A stretch of 64,000 nt of DNA from JBAXPV01 sp037132075 (GTDB lineage: Bacteria > Bacteroidota > Bacteroidia > Bacteroidales > CAIXZF01), in contig JBAXPV010000013.1 of NCBI GenBank assembly GCA_037132075.1, positions 45,100 through 109,099 of the forward strand, given 5' to 3'. Numbering within the stretch: the stretch's first letter is position 1; each line of letters starts with the position of its first letter. The notes below the pieces were generated by a model. The model ran no database searches and was not told where the DNA came from. It saw nothing but the letters and a program-made list of their open reading frames with translations. Positions 35,424 to 44,375 of this stretch are shown one piece after another. Made by a program: the position numbers and the translations under genes.

Positions 35424-35723
35424 CTAATCGTTGTGACAGCGATTAATACAATCAACAACCTGAGATAAAGATTTGCTCTTCAAAGAATAAAAAATCTTTT
35501 TTCCGTCTCTTTTTGAACCTAAAATCCCTTTTCCCTTCAGAATATTCAAATGATGCGAAGCCGAGGCTTGCTCAATTTTCAATTTTTTATAAATCTCTGT
35601 AACACTCAGTTTTTCCTTTTCCTGAAGTAATTCAATAATTGCAATTCGCATTGGATGAGCCAATGCACGAAGACGGTTTGCAGCCATCTCCAGTTTCACG
35701 ATATCCAATTCTATTTTTGCCAT
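35424..35723 (-). CDS. ArsR-family transcriptional regulator
   Basis: A 99-residue winged-helix repressor. The recognition region reads SVTEIYKKLKIEQASASHHLNILK, followed by the wing (GSKRDGKKIFYSL). The classic metal motif ELCVCDL is absent. A C-terminal pair, Cys-x3-Cys-His (DCINRCHND), could bind metal or respond to oxidation. No transporter or resistance gene is next to it. A perfect 16-base palindrome lies in the spacer of its own promoter, so it very probably represses itself. The stop is 3 bases from the convergent lipoprotein stop. Confidence 0.93.
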   Translation of the reverse strand: MAKIELDIVKLEMAANRLRALAHPMRIAIIELLQEKEKLSVTEIYKKLKIEQASASHHLNILKGKGILGSKRDGKKIFYSLKSKSLSQVVDCINRCHND

Positions 35724-35738
35724 GGGAATAATTTTTTA

Positions 35739-35746
35739 CAAATATA
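35739..35746 (-). promoter_or_regulatory. -7 box of the arsR-type gene
   Basis: The minus strand reads TATATTTG, an exact TAnnTTTG match, 16 bases upstream of the regulator's ATG at 35723. Confidence 0.6.
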
Positions 35747-35749
35747 ATA

Positions 35750-35765
35750 ATAAAAGTACTTTTAT
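35750..35765. promoter_or_regulatory. Palindromic operator overlapping the arsR promoter spacer
   Basis: ATAAAAGTACTTTTAT is a perfect 16-base palindrome. It occupies the 19-base gap between the -7 box and the expected -33 position (35766-35769) of the ArsR-type gene, the typical place for an autoregulatory ArsR operator. Confidence 0.65.
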
Positions 35766-35795
35766 GTCATAAATAGATATCTAAATTTTGAAAAT

Positions 35796-37427
35796 TTATT
35801 CATCATATAATGATATCAATGCAAATTTGTTTCCGTTAAACAATCCTTTATCACTCAACTTTAAAGCAGGGATCACCAATAACGACATAAATGACAATGT
35901 CATGAAAGGCGCATTTAAAGTCGAACCCAGTGCTTTTACCGAAGCACTAATCGCAGCATACTCGCTACCTACATCTTCTGCCTTTCTATCGCTCATAATG
36001 CCTGCAACAGGGAGTTGAAGCAGGCGTATATCATCCCCTTCAACACAAACAATACCCCCTTTTTCTTTGATCAGACTGTTAACCGCCACTAGTAGATCTT
36101 TATCATTTGTCCCGATTGCTATAATATTGTGGCTGTCGTGTGCGACAGTGGAACCTATTGCCCCCCTTTTCATGCCAAAATTCTGAATAAATCCAAGGGC
36201 TGGCACTGCATCTGAATAACGATTTAAAACCATCATCTTCAAAATATCCCTATTGGTATCCGACTGACAATACCCCTCCTTAACATAAGGTTCCTCAAAA
36301 CTTGAAGTAGTCACTAACTGACCATCATGAGCGATCTGTACCCTTAATTTATGTCCAGTGTATGGAATCTCTAATTGTTTAATATTAACTGCTTGAGCAA
36401 CAAAATTATTCGGGAGATTGGTACTTACAGAATTTATCAGGCTTCGGCCATCTTCGGCAACTTTGATGCCATTGATAAAAGTTGCAAAGGGCTTTAAATC
36501 CTTCAATGTGCGAATCAGAATACAATCTGCTGGATCTCCCTCCTGCAATAAGCCTACTTTTAAGCCATAATGACTGATTGGATTTAAAGTACAAGCCCTG
36601 AGCACGTCAAAAAAATCATAGGACAATGAAAGTGCCCTAGCAACAAGTTCATTTATGTGACCGCGAATTAGTTCATCAGGATGTTTATCATCTGAACAAA
36701 ACATAACTTTTTCCGGGAACTGCTTTAATAAGGGGATCAATTCCTCAAAGTTTCTTGCAGCACTCCCTTCCCTGATCAGGATATGCATCCCGGCAGCTAT
36801 CTTGTCAAAGGCTTCTTCAATAGTAAAACACTCATGGTCAGTACTGATCCCCGATTCAGCATACATTTTAGCATCATTGCCTTTCAATCCGGGCGCATGA
36901 CCATCAATTTTTTTACCGTATTTCTTGGCTAACGCAATTTTACCTAAAACTTCAGAATCCTTACCCAATACACCAGGGAAATTCATCATCTCACTCAGAT
37001 ACAGAATCTCTTCCTGTTGTAATAAGGCTTCTGTTTCTGCTAACCCAAACGCAGCTCCTGCAGTTTCAAAGGTAGTTGCCGGCACACAGGAAGGAGCACC
37101 GAAATTGAATTTAAAAGGAACCTTTTTCCCATTATCTATCATGAATCTCACGCCGTCTAATCCCAATACATTGGCAATTTCATGTGGGTCAGAAACGGTA
37201 GCCACGGTGCCATGAACTACAGCTATCCGCGCAAACTCCGATGGGATCAACATGGAACTCTCAATATGTATATGTGCATCGATGAAACCCGGAAGAATAT
37301 ACGGCCCCTCGACAGCAGGGTCTTCTGTAATTGAATGAATCACCCCTTCGGAAATTGTAATGACACCCCCGTAGATTCTCCGCTTGACTACATCTACGAT
37401 TTGGCCGCTAAGTTTGAAAGTCTCCAT
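35796..37427 (-). CDS. ade: Adenine deaminase
   Basis: Converts adenine to hypoxanthine for purine salvage; amidohydrolase superfamily, manganese/iron dependent. From the ATG at 37427 (METFKLSGQIVD) it has 543 residues, typical of the family. The frame is open to 37451, but a TATCTTTG promoter box overlaps that upstream codon, so the inner ATG is the real start. Motifs: DAHIHIESS near residue 60, the metal His in GKKIDGHAPGL, DHE after it, and CSDDKHPD. The C-terminal adenine-deaminase domain is present (HDSHNIIAIG, LPVAGIMS). Confidence 0.96.
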   Translation of the reverse strand: METFKLSGQIVDVVKRRIYGGVITISEGVIHSITEDPAVEGPYILPGFIDAHIHIESSMLIPSEFARIAVVHGTVATVSDPHEIANVLGLDGVRFMIDNGKKVPFKFNFGAPSCVPATTFETAGAAFGLAETEALLQQEEILYLSEMMNFPGVLGKDSEVLGKIALAKKYGKKIDGHAPGLKGNDAKMYAESGISTDHECFTIEEAFDKIAAGMHILIREGSAARNFEELIPLLKQFPEKVMFCSDDKHPDELIRGHINELVARALSLSYDFFDVLRACTLNPISHYGLKVGLLQEGDPADCILIRTLKDLKPFATFINGIKVAEDGRSLINSVSTNLPNNFVAQAVNIKQLEIPYTGHKLRVQIAHDGQLVTTSSFEEPYVKEGYCQSDTNRDILKMMVLNRYSDAVPALGFIQNFGMKRGAIGSTVAHDSHNIIAIGTNDKDLLVAVNSLIKEKGGIVCVEGDDIRLLQLPVAGIMSDRKAEDVGSEYAAISASVKALGSTLNAPFMTLSFMSLLVIPALKLSDKGLFNGNKFALISLYDE

Positions 37428-37448
37428 AACAGATGATTGAATTATCTG

Positions 37449-37456
37449 CAAAGATA
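37449..37456 (-). promoter_or_regulatory. -7 box of ade
   Basis: TATCTTTG on the minus strand, 22 bases upstream of the ATG at 37427. It rules out the longer open frame as the translated product, because transcription would begin at about 37442. Confidence 0.6.
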
Positions 37457-37558
37457 AACGCTTATCAAATGACTATGTTAAAGAAAAGAATGAAAGCAAT
37501 AAAATTTCTACTCACAAGGAATTGCAAAATCAACTACTTTTAACATGATTTTCTAACT

Positions 37559-38749
37559 ATGAGAATACTTACAGCAGATGCAATCTTCCCGGTTTCAGGG
37601 CCCCCGGTCTTCAATGGCTACCTGGTCATTTCTGATGAAGGTGAAGTTGTTGAACTTCGCCCAAAATTGGAAACAGATGCCGGAAATATTGAATCATTTA
37701 AGGGAATCCTGGTCCCCGGTTTCATCAACACACATTGCCATTTAGACCTTTCACATCTGCGTGGGGAAATTGCTCCGGGTTGGGGGCTGGATGCTTTCAT
37801 CCGTGATATTAAAAATCAAAATCCAATCAATTTCTCTGAGGAAGCAAAAACAGAAGCCTCCAGACTTGCTGAAAATGAGATGATTGAAAATGGAATCGTA
37901 GGTGTCGGGGACATCGCTAGCTATGAACACAGCCTGGCTGTCAAAGAACAGGGCCGCCTTTCCTGGTATTCCTTCTGTGAAGCCTTTGGCTCCGACCCTG
38001 CTGATGCAAACCTGAGATTTGAAAAAGCACTGGAATTATTTAAAAAAATCAAAGCTTTGCCAGGACAGGCAGGCGTTTCACTAGCTCCCCACGCTACTTA
38101 TTCTGTGTCACCAGAATTGTTCAACCTGATAAAAGATTGGGCTGAAGAAAATGGCGGTCCAATTTCTATCCATCATCAGGAGAATAACGACGAGAATCAG
38201 TACTTTCAAAAAAAAGGAGGTCCTATCGTAAGCCGGATGTTCGATTTTCATGTGAATATCCGTAGCGTACATCCCCGCAGGATGCGTCCTTTACCTGCTA
38301 TCTTACCAAACCTCCCGACTAACAATCCTATCATCCTGGTCCACAATACAGTTTCAACACCCGAAGACATCCACTTTGCCATGGACAATCTGAAAGATCC
38401 TTGGTGGTGTCTTTGTCCGAATGCTAATTTATATATTGAGAACTGTATCCCCAACCTTCCTTTCTTCAGGCCCTTCGGTGATAAAATTACATTGGGAACA
38501 GACAGCCTGGCTTCAAACCATCAATTGTCAATTCTGTCGGAAATGAAAACCTTACAGCAGTTCTATCCCGACGTCGAAACATCAGAACTAATCCAATGGG
38601 CTACACAAAACGGTGCAAAATTACTGGGAATGGATTCCTGGGCAGGAAGCTTTGATGTAGGGAAGAAACCAGGTGTGAACCTGATTAAAGGTATTGTCCC
38701 TGACAGCTTAAAGCTACTCCCTGAAAGCAAGATTCAGGTCATTGCCTAA
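37559..38749 (+). CDS. Amidohydrolase-family deaminase, substrate unassigned
   Basis: A 396-residue cytoplasmic metal-dependent hydrolase of the Atz/Trz group. Metal and catalytic motifs are complete: NTHCHLDLSHL near residue 60, a conserved histidine pair with glutamate (IHHQEN), HNT near residue 262 and LGTDSLASN near residue 310. These fit cyclic deaminases such as guanine, cytosine or aminodeoxyfutalosine deaminases. No menaquinone-futalosine gene is nearby, so I do not choose one. It is divergent from ade with about 130 bases between, so both could serve nucleobase salvage, but that rests on position alone. Confidence 0.85.
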   Translation: MRILTADAIFPVSGPPVFNGYLVISDEGEVVELRPKLETDAGNIESFKGILVPGFINTHCHLDLSHLRGEIAPGWGLDAFIRDIKNQNPINFSEEAKTEASRLAENEMIENGIVGVGDIASYEHSLAVKEQGRLSWYSFCEAFGSDPADANLRFEKALELFKKIKALPGQAGVSLAPHATYSVSPELFNLIKDWAEENGGPISIHHQENNDENQYFQKKGGPIVSRMFDFHVNIRSVHPRRMRPLPAILPNLPTNNPIILVHNTVSTPEDIHFAMDNLKDPWWCLCPNANLYIENCIPNLPFFRPFGDKITLGTDSLASNHQLSILSEMKTLQQFYPDVETSELIQWATQNGAKLLGMDSWAGSFDVGKKPGVNLIKGIVPDSLKLLPESKIQVIA

Positions 38750-38754
38750 GATTT

Positions 38755-39309
38755 CTACCAATTGTCAATTACTTTGACAGGAGGTTTCATGCCTTTTTTC
38801 ATACTGGCACTGGTATCCTTAACGTATTTATCAACCTGGCGCAAATAATCCTCCCACTGTGGATTGTAGGCAGGATCTTTTTTGTCGAGCCAACGCTCCA
38901 GCGGCTGTCGTGAAGCCTCTTTCCGGATGAAATCAGTAAAGGTGTAACGATATCGCCCATCCTTACATTCGATACTAAATGAATATTCACAGAGCGGAGC
39001 CTCACGTTTGCTCCCGTCTTTGTCAGTATAATATAGTTTAAACCGATGGACTCCTTTGATCACTGAGTTATCACGGTCACGAACCTTTGTCACATCTGTC
39101 GGATTAGGGAAATAAGAGTTAATCCAGGCGATAGCCCTCACATACAAGGAGTCTCTCGGCCCTTTTTCTGTGACCACCTCTTTATAAGAAATCAATTTGG
39201 TGATGGTATCTACCGGGATATTAGGCATAAGTGTGGTTTGTGCGCTTAAAGTAAAAAAGGCAGGAAAAACCAAACTGAAGAAAAGACTGAAAAAAAGTGA
39301 TGATCTCAT
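38755..39309 (-). CDS. DUF4468 domain secreted protein
   Basis: A 184-residue protein with a signal peptide (about 1-23, ending TLSAQ). Residues about 35-150 match the DUF4468 TBP-like fold seen in many Bacteroidota: YKEVV..KG..D.LYVRAIAW at the front and the CKDGRYRYTFTDF strand pair later. Function is unknown; the family is periplasmic or secreted. It is convergent with the amidohydrolase gene, with 5 bases between stops. Confidence 0.82.
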   Translation of the reverse strand: MRSSLFFSLFFSLVFPAFFTLSAQTTLMPNIPVDTITKLISYKEVVTEKGPRDSLYVRAIAWINSYFPNPTDVTKVRDRDNSVIKGVHRFKLYYTDKDGSKREAPLCEYSFSIECKDGRYRYTFTDFIRKEASRQPLERWLDKKDPAYNPQWEDYLRQVDKYVKDTSASMKKGMKPPVKVIDNW

Positions 39310-39360
39310 ATATGGATTAAAGGTGATAAGGAATATTACAAATCAAGGGCCAAAAATAAA

Positions 39361-39388
39361 TAAAAAAGGCAGCCTTATCGACTGCCTC
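39361..39388 (-). terminator. Terminator after groEL
   Basis: On the minus strand AGGCAG (39387-39382) pairs with CTGCCT (39372-39367) around a 9-base loop and is followed by a run of T residues, 24 bases beyond the groEL stop. Confidence 0.75.
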
Positions 39389-39411
39389 TCTTATTTAGTA
39401 TAAGAATGATC

Positions 39412-41049
39412 TTACATCATATCCATTCCGCCCATACCTGGGTGTCCACCACCTGGCATCATTGGTTTGTCATCTTTAATTTCACTGATCACACATTCAG
39501 TAGTCAGAAGCATTCCAGCGATAGAAGCAGCGTTCTCAAGGGCTACCCTGGTAACTTTAGTAGGATCTATAACACCGGCTGCATAAAGGTTCTCATATTG
39601 CTCAGTACGGGCGTTGAAACCAAAGTCATCTTTGCCTTCTTTTACACGCTGAACGACGATAGAACCTTCAATACCTGCATTCTCCACAATTTGTCTCAGT
39701 GGCTCTTCGAGTGCCCTGCGGATAATAGCAATACCTGTTTCCTCGTCTTCATTGTCACCTTTCAGTTTCACCAATGACTCCAGGGCACGGATATAGGCAA
39801 TACCGCCACCAGGAACGATACCTTCTTCAACAGCAGCGCGGGTTGCATGTAAGGCATCATCAAAACGGTCTTTCTTTTCTTTCATTTCCATTTCGCTGGC
39901 AGCACCAACATAAATAACGGCAACACCGCCACTCAGTTTGGCCAAACGCTCCTGGAGTTTCTCACGATCGTAATCTGAGGTTGTAGATTCAATCTGAGCC
40001 TTGATTTGTTTGATCCGGCCTTCGATGTTCTCTTTGGCACCTTTTCCACCGACGATGGTTGTATTTTCTTTGTCGATGCTGATTTTCTCAGCCTCACCTA
40101 ACATACTCAGATCTACATTGTCTAATTTAAAGCCACGCTCTTCAGAAATAACAGTACCTCCTGTGAGGATTGCGATATCTTCCAGCATTTCTTTACGCCT
40201 GTCACCAAAACCTGGAGCCTTAACAGCAGCAATTTTCAGTGAACCACGGATCTTGTTAACTACAAGTGTTGCCAAGGCCTCACCTTCACAGTCTTCTGCA
40301 ATAATAATCAAAGCACGACCTGTTTGAACTACCTTTTCCAGGATAGGAAGAAGGTCTTTCATCATGCTTACTTTTTTGTCATAAATGAGAATATAAGGAA
40401 CCTCATAAACAGCTTCCATCTTCTCAGCATCAGTTACGAAATAAGGAGAAATATAACCTCTGTCGAATTGCATACCTTCTACAAGTTTCACTGTAGTCTC
40501 AGTACCTTTAGCCTCTTCAACAGTGATAACTCCTTCTTTTTTCACTTTCTCCATCGCCTGTGCGATCATTTTTCCAATGAAATTATCATTGTTTGCAGAG
40601 ATTGAACCAACCTGCTCGATCTTCTCAAAGCTATCACCAACAGATTTTGATTGTGTTTTTAAATGTCCGATAACAGCAGTAACTGCTTTATCAATTCCCC
40701 GCTTCAGATCCATTGGATTTGCACCGGCTGCAACATTTTTCAATCCGGTTGTAATGATTGACTGAGCCAGTACTGTGGCAGTAGTTGTGCCATCACCAGC
40801 GATGTCAGCGGTTTTGGAAGCAACTTCCCGAACCATCTGAGCACCCATGTTCTCAACTGGGTTCTTTAAGTCAATTTCTTTTGCAACAGATACACCATCT
40901 TTTGTAATGATAGGTGCACCGTATGATTTTTCAATAATGACATTACGGCCTTTTGGTCCTAAAGTCACTTTAACCGAATTACTCAGGATGTCAACGCCTC
41001 TTTTCAGAGCGTCTCTTGCTTCCAGACTAAATTTAATATCTTTTGCCAT
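39412..41049 (-). CDS. groEL: Chaperonin GroEL (Hsp60)
   Basis: The 545-residue subunit of the double-ring chaperonin that folds cytoplasmic proteins with GroES and ATP. Clear features: SVKVTLGPKGRNV and the catalytic DGTTTATVLAQS early on, the apical domain with GDRRKEMLEDIA, VPGGG and the flexible Gly-Met tail (GGHPGMGGMDMM). It follows groES by 34 bases and ends at a terminator, so the pair is a complete two-gene operon. No CIRCE-type inverted repeat was seen upstream, so control is not by HrcA at that site. Confidence 0.99.
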   Translation of the reverse strand: MAKDIKFSLEARDALKRGVDILSNSVKVTLGPKGRNVIIEKSYGAPIITKDGVSVAKEIDLKNPVENMGAQMVREVASKTADIAGDGTTTATVLAQSIITTGLKNVAAGANPMDLKRGIDKAVTAVIGHLKTQSKSVGDSFEKIEQVGSISANNDNFIGKMIAQAMEKVKKEGVITVEEAKGTETTVKLVEGMQFDRGYISPYFVTDAEKMEAVYEVPYILIYDKKVSMMKDLLPILEKVVQTGRALIIIAEDCEGEALATLVVNKIRGSLKIAAVKAPGFGDRRKEMLEDIAILTGGTVISEERGFKLDNVDLSMLGEAEKISIDKENTTIVGGKGAKENIEGRIKQIKAQIESTTSDYDREKLQERLAKLSGGVAVIYVGAASEMEMKEKKDRFDDALHATRAAVEEGIVPGGGIAYIRALESLVKLKGDNEDEETGIAIIRRALEEPLRQIVENAGIEGSIVVQRVKEGKDDFGFNARTEQYENLYAAGVIDPTKVTRVALENAASIAGMLLTTECVISEIKDDKPMMPGGGHPGMGGMDMM

Positions 41050-41083
41050 TTGATTTTTCTTTTAAGATTTTTGCGGAATAAGA

Positions 41084-41362
41084 TTATATAACTGCAACAA
41101 TGTCAGACTCCCTCATGATGAGGTAATCATTACCTTCAACGGTGATCTCGGTACCTGCGTATTTTCCATAAAGAACGGTATCCCCTTCTTTAACAGTCAT
41201 TGGTTCATCTTTTTTACCAGGTCCGACAGCCACGATAGTACCTTTTTGTGGTTTTTCTTTTGCGGTATCGGGGATAATAATGCCACCTACCGTTTTTTCT
41301 TCAGCTTTTGCCGGCTCTACCAGGACCCTGTCGTGCAGGGGTTTGATGTTCAGCTTTCCCAT
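41084..41362 (-). CDS. groES: Co-chaperonin GroES (Hsp10)
   Basis: A 92-residue lid subunit for GroEL. The N terminus KPLHDRVLVEPAKAEEKT and the mobile-loop segment TVGGIIIPDTAKEKP are characteristic; the C-terminal strand (YLIMRESDIVAVI) is complete. First gene of the groES-groEL operon. Upstream lies the secG operon terminator, so it must have its own promoter within about 140 bases, but no clear TAnnTTTG was found. Confidence 0.98.
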   Translation of the reverse strand: MGKLNIKPLHDRVLVEPAKAEEKTVGGIIIPDTAKEKPQKGTIVAVGPGKKDEPMTVKEGDTVLYGKYAGTEITVEGNDYLIMRESDIVAVI

Positions 41363-41498
41363 TGTATATTGTTTATGAATTAAATAAATAAAAATTGTTA
41401 CGAATATCGTTCCTCCTGCTTATGTCAGAATCTATGCCAAAAGTGTTAATAGCAAGGCTTAAAGACAATATTGCAGGAATAGCCTGAAAAGCAAAAAA

Positions 41499-41530
41499 AA
41501 ATGTCAGATTGAGGTGACAATCTGACATTT
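41499..41530 (-). terminator. Terminator of the secG operon
   Basis: A perfect 13-base stem, AAATGTCAGATTG (41499-41511) with CAATCTGACATTT (41518-41530), and a 6-base loop. On the minus strand it is followed by a run of T, 18 bases after the secG stop. Confidence 0.88.
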
Positions 41531-41548
41531 AATTTCAATCGGGTTTGA

Positions 41549-41878
41549 TTATTTTTTCTGTGCAGGAGGTGCCTGATAATCCTGAACCGGTTTTGCACCC
41601 TGAGTATTGTTGATTTTCTCCCTGAGTTCAGTATCAGCTGCCTGTTTCTTTCCTGATGGAGGAATGATGAAAGAAGAGACGAGGCTAAGTACCAGCAGAA
41701 CTACAGCAAGGGTCCAGGTTGCTTTTTCAAGGAAATCAGCAGTTTTCCTAACACCCATGTATTGGTTAGACGAAGCAAAGTTTGAGGCAAGACCACCACC
41801 TTTTGAATTCTGGACAAGAACAACAAGGACAAGCAGAACGCAGGTGATCAGGATTAGAACAGAAACCAGGACATACAT
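41549..41878 (-). CDS. secG: SecG preprotein translocase subunit
   Basis: A 109-residue inner-membrane subunit of the SecYEG channel. Two spans (about 3-21 and 55-73) flank the signature loop LVQNSKGGGLASNFASSNQ, followed in Bacteroidota fashion by YMGVRKTADFLEKATW. A hydrophilic tail ends in PAPPAQKK-like sequence. It is the last gene of an operon with a sigma-54 activator, lptE and a TPR protein (16 bases upstream) and ends at a strong hairpin. Confidence 0.95.
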   Translation of the reverse strand: MYVLVSVLILITCVLLVLVVLVQNSKGGGLASNFASSNQYMGVRKTADFLEKATWTLAVVLLVLSLVSSFIIPPSGKKQAADTELREKINNTQGAKPVQDYQAPPAQKK

Positions 41879-41894
41879 ATGATACTATATTAGA

Positions 41895-42434
41895 TTAAGT
41901 TGTTGAATTACTTATATTTCTGATTTTTTCAATTTGGGCTGCAAAGTAAGCACTTTTTTCGGGATATTTCAACGACAAGCGTGAATATATTTTGATTGCC
42001 TTTTCGGGCTTGCCCTGATCGAGCCAGATTTTTGCAAGGGTTTCACTCACGTTGTCGTCATTGTCTACCAGGCTCTTTTCTGCAATATCAGGCTCTTTGG
42101 GGACAAAATCCGTTGGCGAACTTATCCTGGGTTCTTCTTTAATAAATCGTTCAATAAGATCGGTTTTTACCTTTGGAGCTGTTTTTTTCCTGACCGGTGT
42201 TGGGTATTTCTCAAAGAATTTCATCAGCATCCTTCGTGAATGGGAGGAGACAGCAACCCCAACAAGCTCGTCTTTAAATTGCGGGAGGTGTGTATTCCTT
42301 AGATTCATAGCGAGTAACCATCGGTTTGCCTGAAACCAGGGGTATTCCTTTACCGCTTCTTCCAAGTCCGGCATACTGTTCTCATCGAGGAGCCCTGGCT
42401 CATTATTCCATTTGGTATATTGTGTACGGTTCAT
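41895..42434 (-). CDS. Conserved Bacteroidota TPR-tail protein
   Basis: A 179-residue soluble protein. Its C-terminal third (about 125-175) is a TPR-like helical pair, LAKIWLDQGKPEKAIKIY then LKYPEKSAYFAAQIEKI. The N-terminal part contains a conserved-looking EYPWFQANRWLLAMNL. Proteins with this tail sit between lptE and secG in many Bacteroidota, suggesting a link to envelope biogenesis, though no function is established that I know of. It lies 11 bases after lptE. Confidence 0.75.
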   Translation of the reverse strand: MNRTQYTKWNNEPGLLDENSMPDLEEAVKEYPWFQANRWLLAMNLRNTHLPQFKDELVGVAVSSHSRRMLMKFFEKYPTPVRKKTAPKVKTDLIERFIKEEPRISSPTDFVPKEPDIAEKSLVDNDDNVSETLAKIWLDQGKPEKAIKIYSRLSLKYPEKSAYFAAQIEKIRNISNSTT

Positions 42435-42445
42435 GCTTCTTTAGA

Positions 42446-42964
42446 TTACCAGTTTGCCACAGATTTATTGAAAATATCGTCCGCAAGTTGCTTGCTGATT
42501 AATTCAACAAGACTGCCTTCGACGCTGCTCAGGCTCTGAGAGCTAGAGAAATCTTCAAATCGTGTGAGCTTAGTTTCAAAATCCTGTGCTGGGGTAAATT
42601 TATTAGAATATCTTACATTTACTGTGATAGAAAGCCTGTTTAATGCCGCCTGGTCATTACCCTGAATTGCGACAGGGCTGACAGAATATCCCACAATTTC
42701 TCCTTCTAATTGCAGGTCTCCGCTTCGTGTAACCAGGCTGAGACGCGTCTGGTTGATAAATCTATCCCTTACAATATCAGTAAAGACCTGGCTAAGCGTT
42801 GGATTGATCAAAGGAGCAACATTGGCAAAATATTGAACCGAAATGGTTTTCGCTTCAGGAGGAATCGATGCGCCTGTAAATGAATAAACGCCACAAGCAC
42901 TGAGCGTTAAAGCCAGTAAGCCGATGAGTAAGAATCCTGATAGCTTTGATCTCTGAAAACCCAT
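42446..42964 (-). CDS. lptE: LPS-assembly lipoprotein LptE
   Basis: A 172-residue outer-membrane lipoprotein that plugs the LptD channel for lipopolysaccharide insertion. The signal and lipobox are at the N terminus (ALTLSACGVYSFTG, acylated Cys near 24). The Bacteroidota LptE pattern is clear: VYSFTGASIP, SVQYFAN, LSQVFTDIVRDRF, and DIFNKSVANW at the end. Its start overlaps the stop of the sigma-54 activator by one base (TAATG), indicating coupled translation. Confidence 0.93.
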   Translation of the reverse strand: MGFQRSKLSGFLLIGLLALTLSACGVYSFTGASIPPEAKTISVQYFANVAPLINPTLSQVFTDIVRDRFINQTRLSLVTRSGDLQLEGEIVGYSVSPVAIQGNDQAALNRLSITVNVRYSNKFTPAQDFETKLTRFEDFSSSQSLSSVEGSLVELISKQLADDIFNKSVANW

Positions 42965-44196
42965 TATCCTAAGATGTTATATTCTTTGATCTTACGGTAA
43001 AGCGTCCTTTCCGAAATACCAAGTTCCCTGGCAGCATTTTTACGCTTTCCTTTGTATTTATCCAAAGCCCTGCGGATCATATCTTCTTCCTTTTTCTGAA
43101 GGCTGAGCGTCTCTTCATAAACTTCATGCTCATCCATGTCCTCCTGAAATCCCTGGCCAACTAAGGTCGGATGAATCTGTATCGGGTTATTCCCTGGGAT
43201 GTATTCTTCTTCTTTCGTAAAAATGTTCGGATAATCTGAAAGGATCGACTTTGCTTTGTTATTATGATCAGGGGTTTCAATGATATCCCCCACCAGTTTC
43301 TTCAAGTCTGTGATGTCTTTCTTCATATCGAACAACACCTTATATAACAATTCCCTTTCAGAAAAATCAGCATTTGCCGTTTCTTTTCTGAACAGCACCG
43401 GTAAATCATGATGCCGGCTTTCAGGCAGATATGTTGCGAGGGTTTCGCCGCTAATTTCCCTGACTTTTTCGATAATCGAGATCTGTTCGGTAATATTCTT
43501 TAATTGACGAATATTTCCGGGCCAACGATAGTTGACAAATAATTCTGCGGCTTCCGGGGCAAGCGAAATTGGGGGCATCCGGTAATTCTCGGCAAAATCT
43601 GCTGCGAACTTTCTGAATAATAAGAGGATATCCTCTTTCCTCTCCCGCAGTGGGGGTACATAAATAGGCACTGTGGATAGGCGATAATATAGATCCTGAC
43701 GGAATTTGCCTGTATCAATAGCGACAGGGATGTCAACATTTGTCGCCGCAACGACCCTGGCATCCGTTTTAATCACTTTTGAAGAACCTACCCTGATAAA
43801 TTCTCCGCTTTCCAATACACGAAGTAAACGAACCTGAGTCGAAAGCGGCAACTCGGCAACTTCATCCAGAAAAATAGTACCTCCGGTGACGACCTCAAAA
43901 TATCCCTTCCTGGCTTCATGAGCACCGGTAAATGACCCTTTCTCATGTCCAAATAACTCAGAATCAATAGTCCCTTCAGGAATGGCCCCACAGTTCACCG
44001 CAATATAAGGCCCATGCTTACGAGGACTCATCTGGTGAACTACTTTTGGGAAAAACTCTTTCCCTGTTCCACTTTCCCCTGTAATTAAAACGGTAATGTC
44101 AGTAGAAGCAACCTGATAAGCGATATCTATTGCGCGGTCAAGTAATGGAGAGACCCCAATGATACCAAACCTTTGTTTTAATGAAATAATATCCAT
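42964..44196 (-). CDS. Sigma-54 dependent activator without receiver domain
   Basis: A 410-residue transcription activator. It begins directly with the AAA+ domain (Walker A GESGTGKE near 40, GSFTGA in place of GAFTGA, Walker B IFLDEV) and ends in a Fis-type helix-turn-helix (RKNAARELGISERTLYRKI). No receiver or GAF domain is present, so activity may be set by synthesis, partner proteins, or the linker at about 250-370. The gene leads the lptE-TPR-secG operon, a conserved arrangement in Bacteroidota that ties an RpoN activator to envelope genes. A TACCTTTG box lies 33 bases upstream. Confidence 0.95.
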   Translation of the reverse strand: MDIISLKQRFGIIGVSPLLDRAIDIAYQVASTDITVLITGESGTGKEFFPKVVHQMSPRKHGPYIAVNCGAIPEGTIDSELFGHEKGSFTGAHEARKGYFEVVTGGTIFLDEVAELPLSTQVRLLRVLESGEFIRVGSSKVIKTDARVVAATNVDIPVAIDTGKFRQDLYYRLSTVPIYVPPLRERKEDILLLFRKFAADFAENYRMPPISLAPEAAELFVNYRWPGNIRQLKNITEQISIIEKVREISGETLATYLPESRHHDLPVLFRKETANADFSERELLYKVLFDMKKDITDLKKLVGDIIETPDHNNKAKSILSDYPNIFTKEEEYIPGNNPIQIHPTLVGQGFQEDMDEHEVYEETLSLQKKEEDMIRRALDKYKGKRKNAARELGISERTLYRKIKEYNILG

Positions 44197-44228
44197 GGAT
44201 TAGAGGACTGAATAATATCATTCCTAAG

Positions 44229-44236
44229 CAAAGGTA
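44229..44236 (-). promoter_or_regulatory. -7 box of the sigma-54 activator/lptE/secG operon
   Basis: TACCTTTG on the minus strand matches TAnnTTTG. It lies 33 bases before the first ATG of the operon (44196); the -33 region is not convincing. Confidence 0.5.
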
Positions 44237-44375
44237 AGACAAAATCGGTAATTATGGCAGATTTCTAGCAGAACTTCTATAAAGCTGGCAGGAAAATTAA
44301 TACCTTCATTATGCAAAATGGTCTTATTTTTACTGTTTTGTATTTTCTCGCTTATGTTACAAAACGAAAACCAAC

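Noticed and set aside
41363..41548. CIRCE operator before groES
   Set aside because: No TTAGCACTC/GAGTGCTAA inverted repeat is present in the interval.
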